From assembly GCF_017654505.1 (NCBI RefSeq), contig NC_054552.1, forward strand, positions 30,230,915-30,294,914: 64,000 nucleotides of DNA. Direction: 5' to 3'. This stretch comes from Polyodon spathula (lineage: Eukaryota > Chordata > Actinopteri > Acipenseriformes > Polyodontidae). Position 1 is the first letter of the stretch, and each line of letters starts with the position of its first letter. The position numbers and the translations under genes were made by a program. Of this stretch, positions 1 to 10,830 are shown one piece after another. The notes under the pieces are model-generated. The model did not search any database. It was given only the letters and a program-made list of their open reading frames with translations, and was not told the DNA's origin.

Positions 1-2256
1 TAAAAGCAGCTCTGCAGCACACAATGCCAAATCTAACACCTCACTGGGCTGCGGCTCATTGAGCTTCAGCTTTAGCTGGCAAAATGATTTATTTAGTGAA
101 AACCCAGGTTTTATTTTTTTTCAGATTCAATTGCTGACCGATTAATGTTTTTCAGATGTATCTATTAGTTAATTGTTGACTCGTCAGGTTTAAAAAAAAG
201 ATTTATAGACTGGTTTTAAATGTTGAATTTACGACACGCATTTTCAACATTTATAAATTTTTTATCTGAAAGTACAACTTTCAAAACCTGTAAGAATGTG
301 TTTGTTTTATGTATTTAGCTAAGTCTGGGCTTTTTGTGGTTAAATCTGGGGTGTGTGGGGGGGGGGGGGGTCAACAAAATTTATGTTAAGTGAGTGGGGC
401 GGCATATAAAATGTGCTCCACTAATATAGAGCACAGGCTTGGAGATTATGCCGCTTTCAGATCCAGTAAGAATCTGCACTTGTGAATCGAACAATGGTTA
501 AATGGTACTGTTGTTTCCACTAGTCCTAAACACAGGTAGCAACCGGCTGTTGTAATGAATGGCAAGCACAGCGGTGTGGTGATGTGGTGTTCTGTAACAG
601 TGCTCGAGCGGTTTTCTTTTTGACCTTTCCAGAGGCTTTCATGAATCCATTGTACACCATGTTTACCTGTGCAGTTATTTCAAACACTGGCACTGTAATA
701 ATAATTTTAAAAAACTCATGATTATAAAATAGACAACAAGAGGACTTAAAAAACTTTCTTTAAAAAAAAACAAACTAATTAGCATTGCTTCTTGAGTAGC
801 AAGAACTGTGACTGCTCTTAACTGAGCATTCACTCAGGCTGTGTGCTGTAGATACAAGTAACAAACTTTGGTTTAATCAGTTCAGACTAAATGCAACAAG
901 TTCTGCATGACTGCTAGTATTTGACTTGGCTGTAAAAAATAAATTAAATACACAAAATCTCTTACTTGGACCAATTAAGCAGAATAAAAAAAAAAATTTT
1001 CTACAACAAAAACAAAATAGAAATGTGATCAATGGTGTAATCTACCCTGAACTTGTGTCCCTTTTCAAAGGTCAGTTATGTTCCAACTATAAAACATAAT
1101 AAACCTTCTGCATCTGTTGCACGGTTTCAGCTGTTTTGAGATCATTGCATGCTGTAATGATGAATTGTTTGGCTTTAATGGTTTTGAACACGTTTTTGCA
1201 TTTGCCACCTTTATGGTGCTTCAGTTCCATTTTCACAGCCTCTCTCAATCATTAATGACGTCAACTGAAAGTGACGATCCAGCCAGTAACGTATTGAAGA
1301 CTCTCAACATGAAGAAAAGTACATTTCTAGGAAGCTTTGGATTTAGTCTGAAATTAATTCCTTGTTTTCGAGTTTGGCAGAGTAACAGGTTGTGTGTCTC
1401 TTTAGGAGACTTTTTGTGAGCGTTTGACATTAATGGGGCTTTGGAGTAATTGCAGCTGTTCAAATTGTTTTATTTTATGTGACATTTTTCTTTGAAGTGG
1501 TCCTTGTGAGCTGGTAGGTTCGATTGATTGTAGTTACTTACCTTGGTCATTTGACAGATTTTTATAGGATGTGGCAGGAACGTGCTAAGCAGAGGTCGGG
1601 TTATTTTTGTTACCAATACAGTAACATTTTCGCAGGAACTTTTCTGTCATTGCCACTTGCCTTTTGTATTTTGAGATGCACAAGTCAGTTTCCATCAGAT
1701 ATATTGCTGTGTGGAAGCCTTCTGGGATGTATGTCTGTTAATTAAAGAATCGGGTCTCTTAGAAAATAAACTTTCTTTAATCTGGGCACAAGAGCCAGTA
1801 AGAAGTACTTTTGTTGCTAAAGAAATACACAATGACTTACAAAACACTGCTGTGGGAGTAGTGGATCAGGTCCAGTGTAGCTGAACGGGAGCTAAGGCAG
1901 TGTTGGTCTCGGGGCAGTGTGTGCTTCTTACCAAAGGCACAGTGTGTCTCTTTTAAAACATGCAATGTACAAAAATGTGAGAGCCTGGCATGAATTGGGC
2001 ATGTCTTAGTGTTCCTTAAGGCTAGAACGCTGCCTGCGTAAAGCAAAGGTTTAGAACAAAACAGCCTGGATCGTGCTAAAAGATATTTGGTGACATGGCT
2101 GCAATTTTCTGTATTCAATCTGTTATCCAAGAAAATAATTTGACTGTCATTTTTTTTTCCCCCTGTAATCTTCACTAACGACCATTAAACACTGTAGTCA
2201 TTACTATTTTTTTTAAAAATCTAAATCAATCTTATGCCAGCCCTTTTTGTTTTTAG
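1..2256 (+). other. ARNT2: ARNT2 intron (3' part), no exon seen
   Basis: AT-rich intronic sequence leads to the acceptor at 2256. It holds a run of 13 G near 358-370 and several A-runs. Short open frames here (for example 1117-1419) have no family resemblance and no splice context. Confidence 0.6.
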
Positions 2257-2332
2257 GCAGCTTCAGCAACAACAGCAAGCAGAGCTTGAAGTTCATCAGA
2301 GAGATGGTCTCCCGTCGTATGACCTGTCTCAG
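2257..2332 (+). CDS. ARNT2: ARNT2 exon, Gln-rich segment
   Basis: The exon follows a T-rich tract ending in AG and stops at a GTAATA donor. The first base completes a codon from the upstream exon. The reading is QLQQQQQAELEVHQRDG followed by LPSYDLSQ, matching the polyglutamine-flanked part of ARNT2 after PAS-B. Confidence 0.93.
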
Positions 2333-3157
2333 GTAATACTTTGACAGCTTCAGCTGTAAAAACTAGCTTTGAATGATCTCTGTCAGCCTCTTAAAAAAAA
2401 TCATCTGTCTCTGTGGCTGTCGATGGCATCAGATTCCACTTCGTAATGGTAAAGCAGTAGAGGTTAAATCACCCCAGTCACTTTAATACGCTCCTATCAA
2501 AAGCATCTCATGCTTCCTTACTAATTGCAACAGGTGCCTGTTCCTAATGTTACTGCTGGTGTCCACGAAGCAGGCAAGCCAGTCGACAAGGCAGAGAGCA
2601 TGTTTCCCCAGGAAAGGGACCCTCGCTTTGCTGATATGTACTCTGGGATTGCAGCTAGTAAGTTAAACAGTCTTGTTGTGATTTAGTGGGGTTTTTTTTG
2701 CACATGATTTGCACAATTGAAATTTTCAATCATCTGCCTATTAAAATATTTTTATATAACTGTTGGCTACAAAACAGCTGTTGGGAGTGCATTGTGTTTT
2801 CTAATGCCAAAACGCAGATCTGTTTTGCAGTCAGTCAGTTGTGACTATTAAGAAACAGAGGGTGGCAGATATTGCTGCTGTTTACTGTAACTCAGATTTC
2901 CAAAGTTAGTGTAGAAGCGAAAAGTGACAAATGTGTGCAGGTCAGCTGGCAAGTACTTCTTAGGTCTGGTTAGTATTCAGAGAGCCTTATCAGGGATAAC
3001 ATTTGGAGATCTCTATTGTCATTCCTTCAGTCTCTGGTGAAATAGGGTGAAGCAATTTCTATTCGGTATGCTTTTTTTTTCTCACTCCAGCGAATGGACT
3101 AAATATATAATCAAGTTAATAAAAAGTTTTCTGTTTTGTTTGAGATGAGTCTATCTC

Positions 3158-3206
<49 letters not shown>

Positions 3207-6147
3207 GTTATTAAAAGTGTCTTCACGGGGGGGGGTGTTTCATTAAAAATGCAATTTATTTCAGCAGCTGACAAAAAAATGATGGCTTCGTCTTCAGCCG
3301 GAGGGACCCAGCAGCTTTATTCTCAAGGCAGCCCGTTCCAGCCAGGTCACTCAGGGAAGAGTTTCAGGTATGCGGGTTTGACTTAAGTATTGTTTGTTCT
3401 CCACAAGTGTGAATCTAACACCCTTAGCAAGGCCAGATTTAAAAAAAAAAAAAAAAACAACAACAAAAAAAAAAAACACCTTTCTTTCTTTCCTGTAGAT
3501 TTTAACTTGCAATGTTAGTGTTCTGAGTTGTGAAATTTAGTGGCATATGGTTAATATTTAAAATGACTTAAATTTTGAAACAAAAAAACATTTTGGAAAA
3601 AAAAAAAGTATTGAGAAAGATGTGGTCTACCCTAATCAGGATGTAAAAATAAATAGGAAATAGTTTTTAGGCAAGTTTTGACTTAATTGTGGGAGGATTT
3701 TTCTTGCTTCATCTCCAAGGCCCTGTGTAAATCGCAATTTCACGGGCTGCATGGAAATCGTGAAATTAGCCCATTACTGTGATTTTCTTTTACAGTGTTC
3801 GTAAGAAATAAAAATAAATCATTTCATATTTGTTATTTGTATTTCATACAAAAAAAACACATTAATGAAACTGTACAGTCCGTGTGATTGCAGTATAGGT
3901 TGGAAATTAAAATACTACGGTGTAAACAAGAAAATGATCTCTAAAAGGGCAAATAATGTGTCTGCAGTAACCCATGTAAAGCAGTATCCAGAAGGAGTTT
4001 TACACAGCGATGGAGGTAAGCTGTTCTGTACGTCCTGCAATGTTACTGTAGATCACTACCGAGAATCGGCTGTTGACAGGCATTTAGATTCAAGTATTCA
4101 CCAAAAAGATAAGGGCGGAAATCCAGAGCAGTACTGAGACTGCTTTACTTGCAAAGAAACAAAAAACGGTGAACCGTGTTCCGCTGAAAGCCATGTAGCG
4201 TGAAACACATTCAATTTTGACCTGAGAGAAGCATTTGTTTGCGCAAATACCCCTCTTAAAAAATGTGACAACCAAAAGTTATGTAAATTCTTCAGACTGA
4301 GTGTAGCAAATGACAGAGCGATTCCTTCATCAGCCCAGCTGAGATACTTACCTAAAGTTGCCAAGTATCACAAACAGGAGATTATGGAATTGGTATAACA
4401 GTCTGGTTGCTTGTCACTGATGAGTCGACTGATGCCCAAGATCAGTATGAGTTACACATTGTATTTGTTTTGCAAGACCTAAATGGTGAACATGCATCTG
4501 ATGTACTAGAACTGAAAACTGTCCTTGCAGATACGCTTTACCTACAGGCTGTTAATTACAACACCGTTTCACAAGCTATTGTAAAGTGCTTGAATAACTT
4601 TGTTGATTTTTTTGTACACATAATGTATAAAATAGTTTCGCAAAGTACTTTATCCGTGACACTGCCGTGAACTTTAAAGAAAATTTCCACGATTTACAGA
4701 GTCTTCTTCATTTCTGATGATTCATTACACAAATCATGTACTGAGCAAATGCATAAAATCACACCACATTTGCACCGTTTATTTTCCTGGCTAAAGTTAA
4801 TTCAGATGCATGCTAAGTGTCCCTTTGAATGATTATGTGATGTACTAAAAAGGGGTTTTTGTAGCTGTTCATTGACAGTTTAGCATTTTCAATGTAGCAG
4901 GATACAGTTTCACTCTAATTTCATGTACACTTTCTGATTGTGTGTGGCTCTGCTTTGACTGGTATCATCCTGGAGGATTGTTAATAGATACTGCAATATC
5001 TTTCAGTTCCTCTGTAATACATGTACCAGGAGTCAATGATATTCAGTCAGCATCTTCAGCTGGACAGAACTTGGCACAGATTTCTCGACAGCTGAACCCA
5101 GCTCAGGTTCCCTGGACTGGGAATCGGCCTCCTTTTTCTGGACAGGTAGGTAAATAAATAAATAAATAAAACAAGACTACAGTGTTATATATAAAAATAT
5201 ATAGTAAATAAAAAATGTAGCTTTAAGATAAGAATCTGCAAGTTTATTTACACATAAATTTGGATCTACAGTACTTTCAGAAGTAAGTTCATTTCCGGAT
5301 TAGTTACTGATATAAAATGACTGGGCCTTCAGTACTGCACTGTATGAAGAAATATAAAAATGATATTTTGTGGAGAATAGACAGCAATGTACTATAATAT
5401 AATACTTGCTAATTTTATAAATTATTTGTATGTGATTTTAAAAGTGCCATCTTTTAAAGGATGTGTGTAGCTGATTTATTTTAAGAGGTCCCGGTAGAAT
5501 TCGAGTTGTACAGTTATTTATTTTTTTCAGCAAATCCCGTCACAGTCTGGGAAGGCTCAGTCATCTCCGTTTGGTATTGGATCGAGTCACAGCTATCCAG
5601 CAGACCCCTCCTCTTACAGCCCCCTGTCCAGCCCCACCACCTCCTCCCCAAGCGGGAATGCCTACTCAGGTCTAGCCAATCGCAGCGCTGCTTTCGGTAA
5701 GTCAAGCAGTCGCGACAGTCAGCCGTGCTTTCTGATTGGTTTTCTCTTCTCCTGTTGCTAAATATTATTACTACTAGTCTGCTGTGATTTAAGGCCCTCT
5801 TAAACAAGACTTCTCAACCAAAAAATAAACGTTTTGTTTCATTACAGGATGTGATCATGATACAAACATGATTAGTGGTCGAGGGAAACATCTGTCTAGA
5901 CTGTGTGATGTTAAGAAACTATACTGCTACTTCTTTGCAGGTTTCAATCCCTCATCATCAAGATACATGTATGATTTATTTTACAGGTGGCTGTGGGATA
6001 TGTAATAGTTATGTTGACCTTTTAAACAAGCAGTTTCCATTTTACACGGCAGCAGGCAATCTGTTGTTAATTGCATTTGTCTTGGTTTTAATAATTATAG
6101 TAGTAATAATAATGGTAAAACAAAAAAAATAATTGGTACTGTATTGT

Positions 6148-6215
<68 letters not shown>

Positions 6216-9200
6216 CTATAATTGTCTAATAGAGAATATAAAGTGGAGAAAAATTACCGAAACTGAGTGTGAAATCTCGGGTATTTCCAGAACTATTCCA
6301 GTTGTTCAGTGCCAGTAAAAAGCGCTGACATTTCAGCTTGCAAAAGGAAAGACACGATGACCCCTTTTTGTCTGTTTAACTTTTATGTCACATTGAAATT
6401 GGACTGTTTGAAGATCTTTAAACGCCTGATCCTTTTTTGTCAGTCCACCCTCTTGTTGTGGATATCCCATCTCTTTCAACACTGCAGACTTGTAAACAGG
6501 CCTAGGAAAGATAACTCCACTCAACTTCAAACCCCTCTAGAGGTACAGGCGTGTCCAGTCCAGTTTATTCTCACATGCACTGTTTATTTTGCACGCGCTG
6601 TTTTAAGATGTATATTTCTTCAGAGTAAAACAGGATGAAAAGGCACTGAATCGCAAAAGCACACTCAGTACTGTATCTCCAGCCAAGCCCCACCCCCTGT
6701 TTGCTGTATTTTTCACATACCTCTTTATAGACGTGCATACTGAAATTCTCTCCTGATCACTCATTTTATAACCAAACTCCTCAATAATGCGATCCAACTC
6801 ATTATTTTATTACTATAACATCTCAAAAAGCTCTGTAAATGTTAGTGATATTCTTTGAGCGCTGGATGCAGAAGAAGCTATCTCCTTTGTTTATGTCCGT
6901 GTTATCAAATACAGCCTTTTTTTTCGGCTTCATTTGGCTCCAGTCGGTCTCACTTAGCCATTGAAAGGTTTTCTCTGCTTTTTCTGGAGAAAAAACAACT
7001 AGACCTGTGCTTTACGTCTTTTTGATGTCAGATAGGGTCCGAAATCGGAGTGGAAAGGGAAAATTGTTATGTCGGACCTGGTCTGACGTAGGACCACAAT
7101 ACTGTATATAATAAATAGGATTAATACGTCTGATTCCTTCATTATAACTTGTGAAATGCATTGGTCAGATATTTACTTCTGAAGTGTCCTATGAAACAGC
7201 AGTGTGAGTGTAGAGAACGATTCCAAAGCGTGTGGTGAGCTGCCACTATTTTGCATTTTCACACGGGCTCCACAGAAAGATGCTGTTTAATTTACCATCA
7301 GCTAGCAGAAGTGTGTTTTGAAGTTTACACAGTGATAACTCACAAGCATTTTATGACCCGTCGGCTTTGTGGAATTGAAAACATCTGCGGCTCAGATGTA
7401 GAATAGACATATGATGGATGAGTCTCATCTGGTTGTGGACCAAAAAAAAAAGTTTTGTTTGACCTAAAAATGATAATGTTAGATAAGGTTTCAAGTAATG
7501 GCTTGTGTATTTAGCCTTAAGCTGGCAAATGCTGAAAGAGTTGTCACCTGTTTTTGAAACACTGTACCGCACCCCATCCAGTTAAAGAATGTAATAGATC
7601 AATATGGTTTTGGGTCTGGTTTAATTTTTAGTTATGGAATATTGCTTAATTTGAATCAGCCTTAATTATGATACTGCTTGTGTAACATTACCCTTGCATG
7701 TGTCAATTGACAGTTGTGCAAATTGTGCTTAATTGAATGCTGTGTTGGTGACGGACTGCCTCTCGGGATCAGCTTTCGCATTTGACATGTTGTAGTCTAC
7801 AGTACATGTAAACAAAGGATTCTAAATAGTGAAAACAGTAGTGTACTGAACCGTACATGACCCAGGTCTGTGATAAAATTATAACTATCGGGTCTACATG
7901 GAAGAAACCTTATACTGAGTTGGGGTGTACACAATTGACTTTTCATTTGTGTTGTGTATATCATATATAATATATTATATATATATAGTATATATATAAT
8001 ATATTATATATATATATATAATATATATTATATATATATATCAATATAAATGATTTTTACATGAACCAGAATACTTGTCTCATGATTGAGTATGGAACCA
8101 GAACATCTGTCAGAATCTTCACACTTTTTAAACACATTGTTTTAAACAATTTGACATCGTTATTGCTTTTGAATTGCTTTACAGAGAGCCATTAAAAAGC
8201 AAGTGCGTCGCTTGCTTATTGTTGCATCTGATGTGTTTAATTCCTTTTGGCATTACTAACCTATAAAAGCACTGGCAGCAGCTGTGCAGGTGTCTGTTAT
8301 CTTTCTGCCAGCACATCACCTCCACACGATCTCCCACCCTTCACCTAGTTGAAACCAGGCTCAATTCAAACTTTTTTTTTTTCTCCCCCTTGAAAAAAAT
8401 GAAATGAATGCAAAATTAGTAAGTCTTTAAATCACTTGCTATAGTGTTGTAATTGTATAAAAATGTTCACCCTTATACAGATATTGTGAGAACTGTGTGT
8501 TATGTATATGCAGGTTGCTTGTTGCATACAAGGTGTGCAGTAGGTAACAGTATTCTATGTTGCATATCATGGGGTTTTGGAATCTATACAAGCAGTGTGC
8601 ATTATACAATAGGTGCATATTATACAAGAGTGGCATGCCAAACAAAGGGTATTTCCCAAGGCTGCCCAGCCATGTGCATTATATGCAGGGTGTGTGCTTT
8701 ACACAGGATATGTGAAACTACTCCAGTTATGATAGTCTGCCATTCATACGAAGTTGGAATTGTTGTATTTTTGTGTGGAGATTTTGACGTAATTTTTTTT
8801 AATCAACCCATGATTTTACTTTGACATACTTTGCAATGTTAAAAATCCACCACTGCACAAGTAATAAATCATTATGCCAATAATACTGTGCTGTTAAGTG
8901 TGTGCAAAGCAGATTAACGATTTAAAGGTTGCTGGAGCTGCAACATTTTCAGTTGTAAAGTATTGATAAGATGGTATATCCACCAGTATGCTGTTCAGCT
9001 TAATTCCTGTTATTTTATTTTTTTTTGTGAATAAAAAGCTTGTTATTTTTGTGTAGGTGTTTTACTTCACCTCTTTGAAGGCACCATCATTCACATTTAT
9101 TTGTGAACATGATGTTCTCTCATACATAGTTGCATAGGCTTTAATGAATGTTAAGTGAAGTAAGTTAAGCAAACCCTGCCCTGCTGATGTGGTGTGATCT

Positions 9201-9752
9201 GGTTAAAGGGGAAAGTTCAGACTGGGAATGTTCTGCACACTGCCAGTTGATATTCTTGTGCTGCACTGTGTATTTGGGGTTTATGACCCTTTACTCTTTT
9301 CCTAGCTGAAGGTGGGCAGAGTGGAGGGCAGTTTCAAGGCAGACCGTCTGAGGTGTGGTCTCAGTGGCAGAGCCAGCACCACAACCAGCAGGGCAGCGAG
9401 CAGCACGCACACCAGCAGCCGAGCCAGACCGAGGTCTTCCAGGTAAGGACGCAGCTTACGTACCAGAACCCATGAAACCATTGTGATTTCGCAGTCTGTC
9501 TTCTGTACATCAAACAGAAACTGAAAATACTGTGTGCAGATGTTGGAATTTTGGGGCTTTGGCAAGAGTGGAGTTGACAATTTTTTGGCACTCCTGTAAT
9601 TGTGAGCAGTTGATTCCCTGTTTAATCTGAAATCGTTGTATTGTGTTTTGCAGGATATGTTGCCTATGCCTGGGGATCCCACACAGGGTACGGGCAATTA
9701 CAACATTGAAGATTTTGCTGACCTGGGCATGTTTCCTCCTTTTTCTGAGTAA
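2257..9752 (+). CDS. ARNT2: ARNT2, C-terminal part (seven last coding exons)
   Basis: ARNT2 is the nuclear bHLH-PAS partner of SIM1, NPAS4, AHR and HIF-alpha proteins. Seven exons are visible: 2257-2332, 2534-2657, 3268-3367, 5007-5145, 5531-5696, 9306-9442 and 9654-9752. All splice phases agree, giving 841 bases or about 280 residues without a lesion. They cover the glutamine-rich and Ser/Pro-rich region downstream of the PAS domains and the C-terminal activation domain. Diagnostic segments are QERDPRFADMYSGI, HVPGVNDIQS, FGIGSSHSYPADPSSYSPLS, GRPSEVWSQWQSQHH, and the C-terminus GNYNIEDFADLGMFPPFSE followed by TAA. From my knowledge of the family this agrees with ARNT2 rather than ARNT nearly residue for residue. 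The bHLH and PAS exons lie upstream of the window. The neighbouring ABHD17C and CEMIP-family genes repeat the human 15q25 order. Confidence 0.97.
2534..2657 (+). CDS. ARNT2: ARNT2 exon, central linker
   Basis: The acceptor is CAG and the donor GTAAGT. The reading is VPVPNVTAGVHEAGKP, then a stretch ending in QERDPRFADMYSGIAA. It ends with one base of the next codon, as the downstream exon requires. Confidence 0.95.
3158..3206. repeat. (TTA)n microsatellite
   Basis: About 16 uninterrupted TTA/ATT units lie in the ARNT2 intron, about 60 bases before the NAGNAG acceptor. Confidence 0.95.
3268..3367 (+). CDS. ARNT2: ARNT2 exon with tandem NAGNAG acceptor
   Basis: The exon reads TDKKMMASSSAGGTQQ, then LYSQGSPFQPGHSGKSF, ending AG before GTATGC. 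The acceptor is CAGCAG. Use of the distal AG (exon from 3268) gives the length of the human protein (ISASEKKMM against IAATDKKMM). The proximal AG (exon from 3265) would add one alanine in frame. Confidence 0.93.
3840..4720 (+). mobile_element. Degenerate hAT transposon with CGGBP1-like zinc finger
   Basis: Two coding remnants lie in order within an ARNT2 intron. At 3865-4137 an open frame contains a C2H2-type (BED-like) finger, LHSDGGKLFCTSCNVTVDH, with the paired histidines in HLDSSIHQ. It continues after a frame change at about 4220-4395 with ANTPLKKCDNQKLCKFF and IPSSAQLRYLP. Both parts match the vertebrate protein CGGBP1, which is known to derive from a hAT transposase. At 4407-4670 a second frame starts with VTDESTDAQDQYELHIVF, the conserved DEST-type acidic motif of the hAT catalytic domain. 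Internal stops and frame changes show that the element is dead. I could not find terminal inverted repeats or a target duplication, so the ends are approximate. Confidence 0.78.
5007..5145 (+). CDS. ARNT2: ARNT2 exon, Ser/Gln-rich segment
   Basis: The acceptor is TTTCAG and the donor GTAGGT. The exon reads SSSVIHVPGVNDIQSASSA, then GQNLAQISRQLNPAQVPW, then TGNRPPFSGQ. It is phase-compatible with both neighbours. Confidence 0.96.
5531..5696 (+). CDS. ARNT2: ARNT2 exon, Ser/Pro-rich activation region
   Basis: The acceptor is TTTTTTTCAG and the donor GTAAGT. The exon reads QIPSQSGKAQSSPFGIGSS, then HSYPADPSSYSPLSSPTTSS, then SGNAYSGLANRSAAF. It ends with the first base of an alanine codon completed at 9306. 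Confidence 0.97.
6151..6214. repeat. (TA)n microsatellite
   Basis: About 32 pure TA units, expected to be polymorphic. Confidence 0.97.
7966..8042. repeat. Imperfect AT-rich palindromic repeat
   Basis: Alternating TATATA and AATATATTA blocks form several nested self-complementary stretches. This is low-complexity sequence with no sign of a gene. Confidence 0.85.
9306..9442 (+). CDS. ARNT2: ARNT2 exon, Gln/His-rich activation region
   Basis: The acceptor is CCTAG and the donor GTAAGG. The exon reads AEGGQSGGQFQGRPSEVW, then SQWQSQHHNQQGSEQHAHQ, then QPSQTEVFQ, as in the penultimate ARNT2 exon. Confidence 0.97.
9654..9752 (+). CDS. ARNT2: ARNT2 terminal coding exon
   Basis: The acceptor is TTGCAG. 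The exon reads DMLPMPGDPTQGTGNY, then NIEDFADLGMFPPFSE and TAA at 9750-9752. The acidic and aromatic C-terminus is the transactivation tail shared by ARNT and ARNT2. Confidence 0.98.
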   Translation, partial: DMLPMPGDPTQGTGNYNIEDFADLGMFPPFSE

Positions 9753-10830
9753 GTGGGAAGAAGGAAATCTAACTAACTTCTACCAACTTGGTTTGATTCA
9801 TTCTGAGCTTCAAGTACCTTCAAAGTCTACAGCACACTGAGACTGTCTAAATGCATTAATTGTACTGCATAACAGGTGTGGGACTTTGCACCAATAACAG
9901 TGGAGGAGTTTGCTGTTGTATCATTTAATTCATGCTTGTTTTGAGAACGTCTAGATATACAGTATATCACTCCTTAAGGAGGATGAAATTCAGAATATTA
10001 CAAAAGAGAAAATATAAGTACATTTCTTTAATAACTAGAGTTAATTACCCAGGGTAGAGACCCCAACTGAGTTAATCTTAATTCCAGGAGGAAGGGGTAC
10101 TGATAGAGTGGTCTTGTTTTGTTTCAGTGAAACTGAGTCACTGAGAGTTTATTTTACTTGTACTCTGAGCAAATAAGCCAGTCTGTCTTTCTTTCGTTGC
10201 TGTGGCTTGTTTAGAAAATGCCGATGTGCATTGCTGCAAACCACTGTTCCATTAACATATCATCGGTGTGAAGGTATTACCATAAGGAGTTGCATAAAAT
10301 GAACCAATGTAGAGATCCTCATTCACTTAATGTTCGTGAAAATAATAATAATGATGCATAGTTTTGCATACATATCAGATCGATGAGGGATTGTATAATG
10401 TTAATACAAGTGAGTGAAACTTGTAGAAATAAATATTTTGAACATTTGTTCCCATGTAATTTAGGTTCTTGCTGCGGCCCTAGCTCAAGTGACATACTTT
10501 GAAAGTTTGCATAACATGTAACAATGTGTGAGAGAGATCACTGTTTTACACTGATCAGTAATTTTAGTAGGGATTTTCTTTTCTTTTGTAAATAATGCAA
10601 TGTCTTCATGAAATGTGGCTTTTATTATTAATACACTGCTATACATTTCATGCAGCTATAATATATATAAGTGTGCTATGGGAGTAAATATTTAACTATT
10701 AATCTTTAGTTATTTGATTTTTCAAGTGAGTCTAGAATTGTAAAAGTGTAATGTGATTCAGTATTTTTGTGTAACTTTATAGACATATGTGCTCATGTCA
10801 ATAAATACTTATTGTGTTAAATGTGTCTTA
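9753..10830 (+). other. ARNT2: ARNT2 3' UTR with candidate poly(A) signals
   Basis: AT-rich sequence without coding potential follows the ARNT2 stop. AATAAA hexamers occur at 10428-10433 and 10800-10805. The second is followed by a GT/T-rich stretch, so cleavage near 10820-10830 is plausible. A further A-rich stretch with AATAAA-like motifs at about 11000-11035 could serve a longer isoform. The true end needs transcript data. Confidence 0.55.

Larger units (their letters stand above)
5697..9305 (+). other. ARNT2: ARNT2 intron with AT repeats, no exon seen
   Basis: This 3.6-kb intron holds a TA microsatellite at 6151-6214 and an AT-rich palindromic tract at 7968-8042. A hydrophobic open frame at 5875-6132 and other short frames show no family resemblance. 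Confidence 0.6.

Noticed and set aside
5875..6132. Hydrophobic open frame in an ARNT2 intron
   Set aside because: The hydrophobic end comes from AT-rich low-complexity sequence running into a TA repeat. There are no splice signals or family match.
9302..9697. Minus-strand open frame of 131 codons over the last ARNT2 exons
   Set aside because: It overlaps confirmed ARNT2 coding exons on the other strand and has no similarity of its own.
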